From DASZGL01 sp035938875 (lineage in GTDB: Bacteria > Chloroflexota > Dormibacteria > Aeolococcales > Aeolococcaceae), in the NCBI GenBank assembly GCA_035938875.1, contig DASZGL010000105.1, forward strand, positions 1 to 24,563: 24,563 nt of DNA. Direction: 5' to 3'. Position numbers and translations under genes: made by a program. Shown here piece after piece: positions 1 through 8,288 of the stretch; the first letter of the stretch is position 1, and each line of letters opens with the position of its first letter. Below the pieces are notes generated by a model. That model had not been told where the DNA came from. It searched no databases and saw only the letters and a list, made by a program, of their open reading frames with translations.

Positions 1-930
1 CCCAGTGTTGTCGTCGCCGCCGAGACCGACCTCGACGTCCTCATCGCCACCATCGATGCCCGGCGGCCGCCACTGGCTGTCATCGACTCGATCCAGACCG
101 TCGACGACCAGGGCTGTGCCGGCGCTCCAGGGAGCGTGAACCAGGTCCGCGGTGCCGCCGCCCGTCTGCTCTCCCTGGCCAAGACGAGCGGCGTTCCCAT
201 CGTTCTGGTCGGCCATGTCACCAAGGAGGGGGCGATCGCCGGCCCGCGGACGCTGGAGCACATGGTCGACGTCGTCCTCTACCTCGAGGGTGAGCGGCAC
301 GGCGACCATCGCCTGCTGCGCGGTGTCAAGAATCGCTTCGGCTCCACCGACGACATCGGCATCCTCGTCCTCGACGACGCGGGCATCCGCGAGTCCGACG
401 CGCCGGGCCGCGCCTTTCTCGACGAGGCATCGTTGGGGATTCCGGGCAGCGCGCTGGCAGTGGTCTGCGAGGGTTCGCGGCCCCTTGCCGTCGAGATCCA
501 GGCGCTCGCGGTGAAGACCGACTTCCCGCAGCCGCGACGCACGGCCTCGGGCTTCGACCTAGCCAGGCTCCATGTCCTGCTCGCCATCCTGGACAAGCGG
601 GCGAAGATCCGTCTCGGCTCGAGCGACGTGTACCTCAACGCGGTCGGAGGGGTGCGCATCGGCGAGCCCGCGGCCGACCTCGCCGCGGCGCTGGCGCTTG
701 CCGGAGCCGCGACCGACCGTGTGCTGCCGCCAGGCTGCGTGGTCGTCGGCGAGGTCGGTCTCGGCGGCGAGGTCCGCCGGGTGCGCCGGACCGAGCAGCG
801 GCTCGTCGAGGCGGCCGCTCTGGGCATGCAGGCGGCCATCCTCCCCGCAGCTCACGCGTCGCTGGGTCCGTCCGGGATGCGCTGCCACCACGTCGCCACC
901 CTGGCCGAGGCGGTGCGCCTGCTGGTCTGA
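1..930 (+). CDS. radA: DNA repair protein RadA, 3' part (5' end outside window)
   Basis: This is the C-terminal 309 residues of RadA, the RecA-like ATPase/branch-migration helicase that processes recombination intermediates. The frame is open from base 1 with no start, so the gene begins upstream; full-length RadA is about 450 residues, so the zinc finger and Walker A region are missing. Visible are the Walker B strand (LAVIDSIQTV, fragment residues about 25-34), the RadA-specific KNRFG motif (about 110-114) and the C-terminal Lon-protease-like domain (about 190-309, with VYLNAVGGVRIGEPAADLA). The Lon-like domain is structural in this family and not proteolytic. A GTG at 136 could be taken as a start by an automatic caller, but it lies inside the ATPase core. 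It is first in the conserved block with the PIN/TRAM gene, ispD and ispF. Identification is very secure. Confidence 0.96.
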   Translation, partial: PSVVVAAETDLDVLIATIDARRPPLAVIDSIQTVDDQGCAGAPGSVNQVRGAAARLLSLAKTSGVPIVLVGHVTKEGAIAGPRTLEHMVDVVLYLEGERHGDHRLLRGVKNRFGSTDDIGILVLDDAGIRESDAPGRAFLDEASLGIPGSALAVVCEGSRPLAVEIQALAVKTDFPQPRRTASGFDLARLHVLLAILDKRAKIRLGSSDVYLNAVGGVRIGEPAADLAAALALAGAATDRVLPPGCVVVGEVGLGGEVRRVRRTEQRLVEAAALGMQAAILPAAHASLGPSGMRCHHVATLAEAVRLLV

Positions 931-1027
931 TCCCACTCCGCGGGGCGCAGATCGTTGTTGCCTATCCGTGGCGGAGCCGTCGCGCCGTGGTCGGCGGCAA
1001 TTTCCACCCTGTGGTTCAATCGTTTCG

Positions 1028-2221
1028 ATGCCCCGCCACGATCCCGGCTCGCTTCGCCGCGCCAGCCTGATCGCCCGACTCATCGGCGCGATCGTCGGTC
1101 TGCTCGCGGGTGTTTTCTACGGCCTCTATGTCGTCCCCAACTCCAATGGGCGATTCAACGATGTCGCCGTCGCCGGCGCGGTGGTCCTCGCCGCGGGCGG
1201 AGTGGGCATGGTCGTCGGCTTCCTCGGCGGCCCTCGCGTCTCGGTGCAGCCATATCTCTGGTTCGAGGACGCGCTGAGCTCCGCGGCGCCTGCGGAGCTG
1301 GTCGGCGGCGGAGCCGGACTGGTCATCGCGTTGCTCGTCGGCGCCCTGGTGACGGCGCTGCTCAGCGGGGTTCCCAACGGCATCGGCTACGCCATCGCGC
1401 TGGCCTTCACCGGGGTGCTGGTCTACCTCTTCGTCAGCATCGGCATGCAGCGTCGCACGGACCTCATGAGCCTCGTCGGTCAGATGGGAGGCAAGCGGTT
1501 TGCGGGCACGGCCGGGGCTGCCGCGGATGGTCCGCCGCCACGTGACGGTGCTCCGGTCGTTGTTGACACCAGTGTCCTCATCGACGGGCGCATCCTCGAC
1601 GTCGCCCGCACCGGGTTCCTGCCCGGGCGCCTGGTGCTCCCCGGGTTCGTCCTCGAGGAGCTGCAGCGCGTCGCCGACTCGGGTGATCCCTTGCGGCGCG
1701 CCAAGGGACGCCGCGGCCTGACCGTGCTCGAAGGACTCAAGGAGAGCCCCGACGTCGTCTGCGAGATCGTCGTCGACGACACCCCGTCGACCGCCGACGT
1801 CGACATCCGCCTGGTCAGACTGGCCCGGCAGCGCGAGGCCGCGATCATGACCAACGACTACAACCTCAACCGCATCGCCCAGATCGAGGGAGTGCGCGTG
1901 CTCAACCTCAACGACCTGGCCAATGCGCTGAAGCCGATCGTCAGCACCGGCGAGACCATGGAGGTGACCATCGTCAAGGAAGGCAAGGAGCTGCACCAGG
2001 GCGTGGGCTACCTCGACGACGGCACCATGGTCGTGGTGGAGAACGGCCGCCGCTTCCTCGACACCGCGGTGATCGCGACGGTGACCAGCGTGCTGCAGAC
2101 ACCCGCGGGACGGATGATCTTCGCCCTGGCTCCGGTCACCGGCGATGAGCGCCGCGCCCGCCCGTCACGCGTCATCAGCGGTGGTGCCGCGCGCAGCGCC
2201 TCGCGGATCGCCAAGCGCTGA
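1028..2221 (+). CDS. PIN/TRAM domain membrane protein (YacL type)
   Basis: A 397-residue protein of the YacL family: four N-terminal transmembrane helices (about 14-36, 45-68, 91-112, 119-140), a cytoplasmic PIN nuclease-like domain (about 176-290) and a C-terminal TRAM domain (about 325-390). PIN acidic residues are visible as D180 in VVDTSVLIDGR, E210/E211 in LEEL, D257/D259 and D277 in TNDYNLNRIA. PIN domains of this kind cleave RNA and TRAM domains bind RNA, so a membrane-tethered ribonuclease is likely; the substrate is unknown. The start is the ATG just before the first helix. It has no clear Shine-Dalgarno sequence, and the open frame runs further upstream through radA in another frame, so the exact start is less certain than the identity. 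It lies between radA and ispD, as in Bacillus, but disA is not between them. Confidence 0.9.
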   Translation: MPRHDPGSLRRASLIARLIGAIVGLLAGVFYGLYVVPNSNGRFNDVAVAGAVVLAAGGVGMVVGFLGGPRVSVQPYLWFEDALSSAAPAELVGGGAGLVIALLVGALVTALLSGVPNGIGYAIALAFTGVLVYLFVSIGMQRRTDLMSLVGQMGGKRFAGTAGAAADGPPPRDGAPVVVDTSVLIDGRILDVARTGFLPGRLVLPGFVLEELQRVADSGDPLRRAKGRRGLTVLEGLKESPDVVCEIVVDDTPSTADVDIRLVRLARQREAAIMTNDYNLNRIAQIEGVRVLNLNDLANALKPIVSTGETMEVTIVKEGKELHQGVGYLDDGTMVVVENGRRFLDTAVIATVTSVLQTPAGRMIFALAPVTGDERRARPSRVISGGAARSASRIAKR

Positions 2222-2889
2222 GCGTCGTCGCCGTCATCCCGGCATTTGGTCGCGGGTCGCGACTGGGGCGGGACAAGCTGTGGCTCGAGGTCGCCGGTCA
2301 ACCCCTGATCGCCTGGACGCTGCGCGCCGCCGGAGCCGCCGCGATCGCCGAGACAGTCGTCGTGGTCGCTCCACGCGAGCGCTGGGATGCCGTGCAGGAG
2401 CTGTGTGCGGCGTCGGCGTCGTGGCAGGTCCGCGTCGTCGAGGGTGGTGAGCGCCGACAGGACTCGGTTCGCGCCGGCCTCGAGGCGTCGCCCGACGCGG
2501 ATATCGTGTGCGTTCATGACGCGGCGCGGCCACTGTGCACGCCTCAGCTGTTCCGGGAGGTCGTCGATGCCGCACGCCGACACGGAGCGGCCACCGCGGC
2601 GCTGCCCATGATCGACAGCGTCAAGCGCGTCGATGCCGCCGGCCTGATCCTGACAACCCTGGACCGAACCGAGCTGGTCACCGTGCAGACACCGCAGGCG
2701 TTCTCCATGGCGCTGCTTCGTGAGGCGCACGAGCGCGCCCTCGCCGATCACCTCATGGTCGATGATGACTGTGCGCTGGTCGAGCACATCGGACTGCAGG
2801 TGGTCACCGTGCCCGGGGACCCGCGCAACATCAAGGTGACCGGCACCGCCGACCTGGCCCTCGTCGAGTCGCTGCTGACGGTGCCATGA
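2218..2889 (+). CDS. ispD: 2-C-methyl-D-erythritol 4-phosphate cytidylyltransferase
   Basis: IspD transfers CMP to methylerythritol 4-phosphate, the third step of the MEP isoprenoid pathway. The CTP-binding N-terminus is clear (VVAVIPAFGRGSRLGRDKLW, with the conserved Arg and Lys), followed by VHDAARPL near the middle and DDCALVEH and NIKVTGTADL near the C-terminus. The family core reads in frame from base 2221, yet there is no ATG, GTG or TTG close upstream. The best start is CTG at 2218, overlapping the PIN/TRAM stop as CTGA and giving 223 residues, close to the usual 225-240. The first GTG in frame (2362) would remove the CTP-binding loop and is certainly too late. The product feeds ispF, whose ATG overlaps the ispD stop. 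Confidence 0.93.
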   Translation: MSVVAVIPAFGRGSRLGRDKLWLEVAGQPLIAWTLRAAGAAAIAETVVVVAPRERWDAVQELCAASASWQVRVVEGGERRQDSVRAGLEASPDADIVCVHDAARPLCTPQLFREVVDAARRHGAATAALPMIDSVKRVDAAGLILTTLDRTELVTVQTPQAFSMALLREAHERALADHLMVDDDCALVEHIGLQVVTVPGDPRNIKVTGTADLALVESLLTVP

Positions 2890-3371
2890 CGTCGCTGCGC
2901 ATCGGCCACGGCATCGACGCCCACCGCCTCGTCGACGGGCGCCGGTTGATGCTCGGCGGTGTCCATGTCGACTTCGATCGGGGGCTCGAGGGTCACTCCG
3001 ACGGTGACGCTGTGGCTCACGCCCTGGCCGACGCCATCCTCGGCGGTGCGGGACTCGGCGACATCGGCGTGCATTTCCCGTCAGCAGAGGAGCGCTGGCG
3101 CGACGTCAGCGGCGTCGACCTGCTGCGCTCCGTGGCGTCGATGGCGCGGGATGCCGGCTGGGAGGTGTCCTCGGCGCAGGTGGTGGCCCTCGCCGAGCAG
3201 CCCCGGCTGGCGCCCTATGTCGCGGCGATGAGCGTCGCCATGGCCGCCGCGCTCGGGGTGACTGCGGAGCGGGTCGCGGTCAGCGCCTCGACAACCGACG
3301 GCATGGGGCTGGTGGGCCGCCTCGAGGGAATCGTCGCGTCGGCCGTCGTGCTGCTCGCCCCGATATCCTGA
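2886..3371 (+). CDS. ispF: 2-C-methyl-D-erythritol 2,4-cyclodiphosphate synthase
   Basis: IspF cyclises CDP-methylerythritol 2-phosphate to methylerythritol 2,4-cyclodiphosphate with release of CMP, in the same pathway as ispD. The 161-residue length is typical. Metal ligands are visible as D11 and H13 in GHGIDAHR and H45 after GHSDGDAVAH. The C-terminal signature appears as ASTTDGMGLVGRLEGI, a mild variant of the usual TTTEGLGFTGR pattern. The ATG overlaps the ispD stop by four bases (ATGA), so the two are very probably translationally coupled. The active form is normally a trimer. cysS follows after 8 bases. Confidence 0.96.
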   Translation: MTSLRIGHGIDAHRLVDGRRLMLGGVHVDFDRGLEGHSDGDAVAHALADAILGGAGLGDIGVHFPSAEERWRDVSGVDLLRSVASMARDAGWEVSSAQVVALAEQPRLAPYVAAMSVAMAAALGVTAERVAVSASTTDGMGLVGRLEGIVASAVVLLAPIS

Positions 3372-3379
3372 GCGGCGCC

Positions 3380-4798
3380 ATGGCGCTGCAGCTCCACGAC
3401 ACCATGACCGGGAAGCTGCAGACAGTCGTGCCACTCGAAGCCGGCCACGTGCGCGTCTACACCTGCGGCCCCACAGTGTGGAATCGCGCACACATCGGCA
3501 ACTTCCGCACCTTCATCTTCGAGGACGTGCTCCGGCGGATCCTCGAACAGCGCTTTGCCCGCGTGACCCACGTGATGAATCTCACCGACGTCGACGACCG
3601 GATCATCAACAACACCGTGGCGCACGGCCACACCCTCGACGAGGAGACGGCGCCGTGGATCGCCGCGTTCTTCGCCGACGTCGACACCCTGGGTATCCGT
3701 CGTGCGCACCACTACCCGCGGGCGACGGAGTACATCGAGCAGATGGTCGGCCTCATCGAGCGCCTGGAGCGCAACCAGGTGACCTATCGCAGCGACGGCA
3801 GCGTCTACTTTCACATCGCGGCCTTTCCGTCGTACGGGCGGCTCAGCGGCGTGCAGGCATCGGGCCTGATCGCCGGCGCCAGCGGCCGCATCGACGCCGA
3901 CGACTACGCCAAGGAGGACGCGCGCGACTTCGCGCTGTGGAAGGCGGCGTCCGCCGACCAGCCGGCGTGGGACACGCGCCTCGGACGGGGACATCCCGGA
4001 TGGCACATCGAATGCTCGGCGATGAGCATGGCCCTGCTCGGTGAGAGCTTCGACATCCATTGCGGCGGCGTCGACAACATCTTTCCCCATCACGAGAACG
4101 AGATCGCTCAGTCGGAGGCGGCGACGCACAAGCGCTTCGTCTCATTGTGGTGCCACTCTGCGCACCTGTACATCGACGAGGAGAAGATGTCCAAGCGCAA
4201 GGGCAACTTCTTCAGCCTGCAGGACATCATCGAGGATGAGGGCCAGCGACCGTCGACCATCCGCTATCTGCTCGCGGCAACGGTCCACTACCGCAAGGTT
4301 CTCAACTACACCACCGAGTCGCTGGAGGCCAGCGCCGCCGCGGTCGATCGCCTGAGCACCTTCCGCGATCGACTCACCCGCCTCGAGCCCGCGCCGGCCG
4401 GTGAACAGCGCGCCGTTGAGTTGGCTGCGCAGGCTCGCCAGCGCTTCGACGTCGAGCTCGACGACGACCTCAACCTCCCCGCGGGCATGGGCCACGTCTT
4501 CACCGCCATCAGAGACGCCAACCGCATGCTCGACGGCAACACCGTCGACGCCGCCGGCCGTGAGGCGATGCTCGACCTGCTGGCTCACGTCGATGACGTC
4601 CTCGGCGTGTTGCCGCTGGTCGACCGCGAGCGTGAAGGCGATCTGACCGATGAGCAACGCGCGCTGCTCGACAAGCGCGCCGGCGCGAGGGCCGACCGCG
4701 ACTGGGCTGCGTCGGACGCCCTGCGCAACCAACTGATCGCCGCCGGCATCCACGTGGAGGACACGCCCGGCGGTCAGCGCTGGCGCCGGATCGTCTAG
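3380..4798 (+). CDS. cysS: Cysteine--tRNA ligase
   Basis: CysRS charges tRNA-Cys with cysteine. The protein has 472 residues, the normal length. The class I signatures are present: HIGN at 38-41 (the HIGH motif) and KMSKRKGN at 269-276. The zinc site is complete, with C29 (in YTCGPTVW), C212 (in WHIECSAM), H237 and E241 (in FPHHENE). The CGPTVW motif and the complete C-terminal helical domain (about 310-472) argue against the related mycothiol ligase MshC. The start ATG lies 8 nt after the ispF stop, and the TAG stop shares one base with the GTG of rlmB. Its place between ispF and rlmB matches actinobacterial and Bacillus gene order, although gltX and cysE are absent. Confidence 0.97.
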   Translation: MALQLHDTMTGKLQTVVPLEAGHVRVYTCGPTVWNRAHIGNFRTFIFEDVLRRILEQRFARVTHVMNLTDVDDRIINNTVAHGHTLDEETAPWIAAFFADVDTLGIRRAHHYPRATEYIEQMVGLIERLERNQVTYRSDGSVYFHIAAFPSYGRLSGVQASGLIAGASGRIDADDYAKEDARDFALWKAASADQPAWDTRLGRGHPGWHIECSAMSMALLGESFDIHCGGVDNIFPHHENEIAQSEAATHKRFVSLWCHSAHLYIDEEKMSKRKGNFFSLQDIIEDEGQRPSTIRYLLAATVHYRKVLNYTTESLEASAAAVDRLSTFRDRLTRLEPAPAGEQRAVELAAQARQRFDVELDDDLNLPAGMGHVFTAIRDANRMLDGNTVDAAGREAMLDLLAHVDDVLGVLPLVDREREGDLTDEQRALLDKRAGARADRDWAASDALRNQLIAAGIHVEDTPGGQRWRRIV

Positions 4799-5532
4799 TG
4801 GACATCCTCTACGGCAAGAACCCCGTGCTCGAGGCGCTGCGCGCGGGCCGCCCGGCGCGCAAGGTGGTCGTCGCCACCGGTGTGCGCGACGAGGCGCGTC
4901 TTCGCGAGATCCTGGACCGCGCTGCGGCGGCAGGTGTGCCCGTCGAGGAGACGGCAAGACGGCGACTCGACGACATCACCCACACCGAGCACCATCAGGG
5001 CGTCGCCGGCTACTTCCACGCGCGGCCATCATTGCGCCTCGACGAGCTGCTCGCTCAGGCGCGGGCACCAGCGCTCTTTCTGGTCCTCGACGGCATCCAG
5101 GATCCGCACAACCTCGGTGCCCTGGCGCGAACCGCGGACGCGGCCGGCGTCGACGGCATCGTCCTGGCACGCGATCGGGCCACCGCGGTGACGCCCGCAG
5201 CGGTCAAGGCTTCGGCCGGCGCCCTGGAACACGTTGCAGTCTGCACCGTCCCCAACCTCGCCGCAGCGCTCGCCCAGCTCGGCGACGCGAGGATGTGGCG
5301 GGTGGGTCTCGACGCCGAGGCGTCGACTCGCTACGACGCCTTCGACTACACGTCGCCGACAGCGCTGGTCGTCGGCGCCGAGGGCGAGGGGCTGCGAACG
5401 TTGACTCGAAAACGCTGCGATGCCCTGGTGCGGCTGCCCATGATGGGGCGTGTTGAGTCACTCAACGCGGCGGTCGCCGGTGGACTGCTGATGTACGAGG
5501 CCGCACGGCAGCGCGGCTTCACCGAGCGCTGA
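4798..5532 (+). CDS. rlmB: 23S rRNA (guanosine-2'-O-)-methyltransferase RlmB / TrmH family
   Basis: A SpoU-type methyltransferase that uses S-adenosylmethionine to methylate a ribose 2'-OH. By family and context the target is G2251 of 23S rRNA. The 244 residues include an N-terminal substrate-binding domain (YGKNPVLEALR, about 5-15) and the trefoil-knot catalytic domain with its three motifs: DGIQDPHNLGALARTADAAG, VVGAEGEGL and LPMMGRVESLNAAVAGGLLMYEA (central residues shown). The start is GTG at 4798, sharing its first base with the last base of the cysS stop. The neighbours cysS and the NYN gene are the standard ones for rlmB. Confidence 0.94.
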   Translation: MDILYGKNPVLEALRAGRPARKVVVATGVRDEARLREILDRAAAAGVPVEETARRRLDDITHTEHHQGVAGYFHARPSLRLDELLAQARAPALFLVLDGIQDPHNLGALARTADAAGVDGIVLARDRATAVTPAAVKASAGALEHVAVCTVPNLAAALAQLGDARMWRVGLDAEASTRYDAFDYTSPTALVVGAEGEGLRTLTRKRCDALVRLPMMGRVESLNAAVAGGLLMYEAARQRGFTER

Positions 5533-5536
5533 GACG

Positions 5537-6085
5537 GTGCGCGTTCTCATCGTCGACGGCTACAACGTCATCCACGCTTGGCCGTCGCTGAAGGCGGTGC
5601 TCAACACGGCCGGCCTCGAGGAGGCGCGGCGCCGGCTCATCAGCGAGCTGTCCGAACATGCGGCGGTGAGCCAGGTGCGCACCACGGTCGTCTTCGACGG
5701 TCCGCGGCGGCGTCAGCCGAGTGGGCCACCCGAGGTGGTAGACGGCGTCACCGTGATGTTCAGCGGGCGTGCAGGATCCGCAGACCACCTCATCGAACGG
5801 CTTGCCTACGACGCGGCGCGTGCCGGGGACGCCGCCGACGTGACCGTGGCCACCTCCGATCGGCTCCAGCGCGACATGGTGCGGGCCATGGGCGTGTCGA
5901 CGATCGACGCCCGCTCACTCGAGGCAGAGGTGCGAGCCGCCCTCGCCGACACCGGAACAGCCGCCGAGCGAACGCGCGACCAAGCGCGTTTTGCGCGCCG
6001 CATCGAGCACCACGTCGACGCGGCGACGCGCGCCCGGCTCGAAGAACTGCGCCGCGGACGCGGTGGGGACGACGCGGGCGGTTAG
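5537..6085 (+). CDS. YacP-like NYN domain protein (Rae1-type endoribonuclease)
   Basis: A 182-residue NYN-domain (PIN-like) protein. The N-terminus carries the characteristic VDGYNVIHAW strand-loop with its conserved Asp, followed by VVFDGPRRR (about 53-61), a SADHLIERLAYD helix and VTVATSDRLQRD (about 106-117), which together hold the acidic metal-binding residues. The Bacillus relative YacP/Rae1 is an endoribonuclease that cleaves mRNA on the ribosome, so a translation-linked RNase role is likely here. The GTG start follows the rlmB stop by 4 nt. The C-terminal ~45 residues are charged and probably helical. Its TAG stop interlocks with the TAA stop of the opposing gene. It closes the conserved housekeeping run. 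Confidence 0.9.
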   Translation: MRVLIVDGYNVIHAWPSLKAVLNTAGLEEARRRLISELSEHAAVSQVRTTVVFDGPRRRQPSGPPEVVDGVTVMFSGRAGSADHLIERLAYDAARAGDAADVTVATSDRLQRDMVRAMGVSTIDARSLEAEVRAALADTGTAAERTRDQARFARRIEHHVDAATRARLEELRRGRGGDDAGG

Positions 6086-7662
6086 ACGATCACCGCGCGC
6101 CGCCGCCGGCGTCGCGACAGCCAGCGTTCGCCGGCGAGCGCGCCCGCAGCTCCGGCGATCAACGCCGCCGCCGCCCATCGGGTCTCGGGCACGTTGGCGG
6201 CGGGGGTGGCGCAGTCGGCTCCGGTGGTCAGGCTCGGTCCGCCGGTCTGCCGGAAGAGGACGGGCCTGCTGGTGGGCAGCTGCGCCCCGGTGAGCGGGTC
6301 GGTGAGCGTGGTGTCGCCGCTGGCGATGAGCAGGCAGCCGTTGGCATCCAGCGCGTTGGTGAAGAAGTCGCCGAGGCGCCGGTCCTGGCCGGTGGCGGCG
6401 CAGGTGGTGCCGCCCTGGCAGATGCCGCCCTGGTGCACGTCCTGCGTCTGCGCCGTCGACACCGTCCGCGTCGCTGGGTTGGTTGCGTTGGTGTACTCGG
6501 CGACGTGGATATTGACGAAGCCGGTGCCGCAGTCGGGATCGGTGACCTGGTCGTACTGGTACCAGACCACGGCGACGCCACCAGCGGCGCCGGCGGTGAC
6601 CCACGGCCACAGCAGCCGGCGGTTGCTCTGATGCGCCACGACTGTCGGCGCCGACCAGGTGCTGCCGCCGTCGGTGGAGGAGACCATCATCACTTCGTTG
6701 GCGAGAGGGGTGTTGCTCGCCCCGGGCCCACCGACGCTGTTGGGAGCAAGACCGCAGCCGTTGGTGGTGGCGGCGTCGCGGACATCGGTGTCCCATACGA
6801 GGTAGTAGTTGCCCGCCGCGTCGATGGCCATCGAGGGCCAGTGAGACTGGATGCTCGTTGCTGGTGTCGCCTGATGATCGGTGAACGCGGTCCCGCCGTC
6901 GGGAAGAACGCCGACCGCAAAACCGTTGTTGGCGAACGCAGCTTCGATGAGCTGGTGACGAACGTGGTCGTACATGAGCTTGCCGATGCCGCCGCTGTGG
7001 ACGACGGACCAGGACGAGTCGCAGCTGTTGCCCGCGTCCTTGCTGCGGAAGACGGTGTGGCTGCCGCCCTGCACATTGGTGCCCAGGTAGACCACGCCGG
7101 ACTGCGCGCCGGCCAGCCAGGGACGGTCACCCTGGTTGCACTGAACGGTGCCGGTCGGCCAGGTGGCGCCCAGGTCCGGTGTCGAGAACAACGCGTCGTT
7201 GGCCAGGTCGATGCCGGTGTTGTAGACGTTGCCGCCCTCATCCTGGGTCAGGTCGGGGTCGCTGAAGCCGGTGTTCTTGGTGGGATCGGTGAAGAAGCCG
7301 GTGCCGTTGAAGTCGACCTTCGTCCAGGTCGAGCCGTTGTCGTTCGACGTCCAGATGTTCACCTGGTTGCGGTAGTTGGTGACGAAGTCGCTGACGCCTG
7401 TGGGTGCCTGGAACACCCCGTCGCGGAAGAGGTGGGTGGTTCCCTCGTGGGCGGTGTAGATCAGCCGTCCAGGGGGCGCGGGGTTGCCCTTGGCGTCCAC
7501 GGTTGGGTGGATGACCAACGGCTCGCCGCCGGCGAGGTTGTGATCGACGTAGATCCGGTCGCTGAAGCCAAGCCCCGAGGCGGCGTGCTCGGACGGCGAG
7601 ACGGCGAGCCCGGCCGCGGCCAGGACCCCCATGGCGGCGGCGGCACGAAGCGGACGGCGCAT
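6082..7662 (-). CDS. Secreted Asp-box (BNR) beta-propeller protein with VPE-type C-terminal anchor
   Basis: The preferred start is ATG at 7662, because a GAGGGA Shine-Dalgarno sequence lies about 7 nt upstream and a signal peptide follows directly (MRRPLRAAAAMGVLAAAGLA, cut near SEHA-ASG). This gives 526 residues; an ATG at 7716 would add 18 residues ahead of the signal. Several Asp-box repeats (S-x-D-x-G-x-T-W) are visible, for example SNDNGSTW at 106-113 and STDGGSTW further on, indicating a sialidase-like beta-propeller. The sialidase catalytic set (Arg triad, Tyr) cannot be assigned by eye, so glycosidase activity is unproven. The C-terminus (491-526) is Val-Pro-Glu, a hydrophobic helix, then six consecutive arginines, the layout of a PEP-CTERM-like sorting or anchor signal. 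It is convergent with the NYN gene. Confidence 0.85.
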   Translation of the reverse strand: MRRPLRAAAAMGVLAAAGLAVSPSEHAASGLGFSDRIYVDHNLAGGEPLVIHPTVDAKGNPAPPGRLIYTAHEGTTHLFRDGVFQAPTGVSDFVTNYRNQVNIWTSNDNGSTWTKVDFNGTGFFTDPTKNTGFSDPDLTQDEGGNVYNTGIDLANDALFSTPDLGATWPTGTVQCNQGDRPWLAGAQSGVVYLGTNVQGGSHTVFRSKDAGNSCDSSWSVVHSGGIGKLMYDHVRHQLIEAAFANNGFAVGVLPDGGTAFTDHQATPATSIQSHWPSMAIDAAGNYYLVWDTDVRDAATTNGCGLAPNSVGGPGASNTPLANEVMMVSSTDGGSTWSAPTVVAHQSNRRLLWPWVTAGAAGGVAVVWYQYDQVTDPDCGTGFVNIHVAEYTNATNPATRTVSTAQTQDVHQGGICQGGTTCAATGQDRRLGDFFTNALDANGCLLIASGDTTLTDPLTGAQLPTSRPVLFRQTGGPSLTTGADCATPAANVPETRWAAAALIAGAAGALAGERWLSRRRRRRAVIV

Positions 7663-7828
7663 GCGTACATCCCTCGAGGCGATTCCCAGGTGATCCCTCC
7701 ACGAAATAGGACGCACGCAAGGGGGGAACCTTTCGCTCGCGCCGCTGAGGCTGGCGGGGGCGGCCCTCGTAATCCTCTGGGAAGGGTGGGGAGGGCAGTT
7801 CAGACCCGTGCTACGCTGCCCGCTCGGC

Positions 7829-7903
7829 GCCGGCGTAGCTCAGTGGCAGAGCAACTGTTTTGTAAACAGCAGGTCGTGGGTTCGAATCCCTCCGCCGGCT
7901 CCA
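7829..7903 (+). tRNA. tRNA-Thr (anticodon UGU)
   Basis: The cloverleaf can be folded by hand. The 7-bp acceptor stem pairs GCCGGCG (7829-7835) with CGCCGGC (7893-7899), with discriminator T and an encoded CCA (7901-7903). The D stem is GCTC/GAGC. The anticodon loop is TTTGTAA with anticodon TGT at 7861-7863, which reads ACA (Thr). The T loop is TTCGAAT. Two stem positions do not pair (A27-C43 in the anticodon stem and T50-T64 in the T stem), which looks tolerable rather than destructive. Confidence 0.96.
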
Positions 7904-8288
7904 GTTCCGTGTGAAAGTTCGGCCTGACGCGTCTCCAAAGGCCTTCGGCTGATGTGTCCCAGTTACTTCGGCTGACTAGCCACACTCGCGTGCATGAGGC
8001 TACCAAACCAGTCCTTGATGTCAGCAATGCGAGCACTACGAGAGTGATGGCGACATCGTAGGCGGACCCATCTTTGGGCTCCACCGTCGGCAGCGGTCCG
8101 CAAGGTCGACTGCGTTCTCGACGAGGCCAGCTCTAGCCTCGCCACAGTCGAAAGGCCCGCTGAGCCTTCCCGAAGGTCCCGACGATCGATGACCGACGCC
8201 CCTCACGCCGGCGGGCAGTTGTCATCGACGATCGAAGCAACCGCCCGCCGCTCATGGTCAGGGCTAATGAATTTCGGGAGACACGGAC
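7904..8288. other. Gene-free stretch downstream of tRNA-Thr
   Basis: About 385 nt without a convincing gene. It contains a direct repeat TTCGGCTGA (7944-7952 and 7967-7975, 23-bp period), a direct repeat CGACGATCGA (8180-8189 and 8226-8235) and an inverted repeat TCGATGAC/GTCATCGA (8186-8193 and 8221-8228). The minus-strand open frame across the tRNA is the usual spurious antisense-tRNA reading. No integrase, attachment-site duplication or terminator with a T-run is visible. Confidence 0.5.

Noticed and set aside
3380..4798. MshC (mycothiol ligase) instead of CysS
   Set aside because: The CGPTVW motif, full C-terminal domain and position beside ispF and rlmB all fit cysteine--tRNA ligase.
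5578..7914. Plus-strand 778-codon open frame
   Set aside because: It is the antisense shadow of the propeller gene and the end of the NYN gene; the composition is Arg/Gly/Val-rich without domains, and it ends beyond the tRNA.
7800..8084. Minus-strand open frame with a GFEPTTCCLQ-type sequence across the tRNA
   Set aside because: This is the familiar spurious translation of the strand opposite a tRNA gene; no ribosome site and no independent support.
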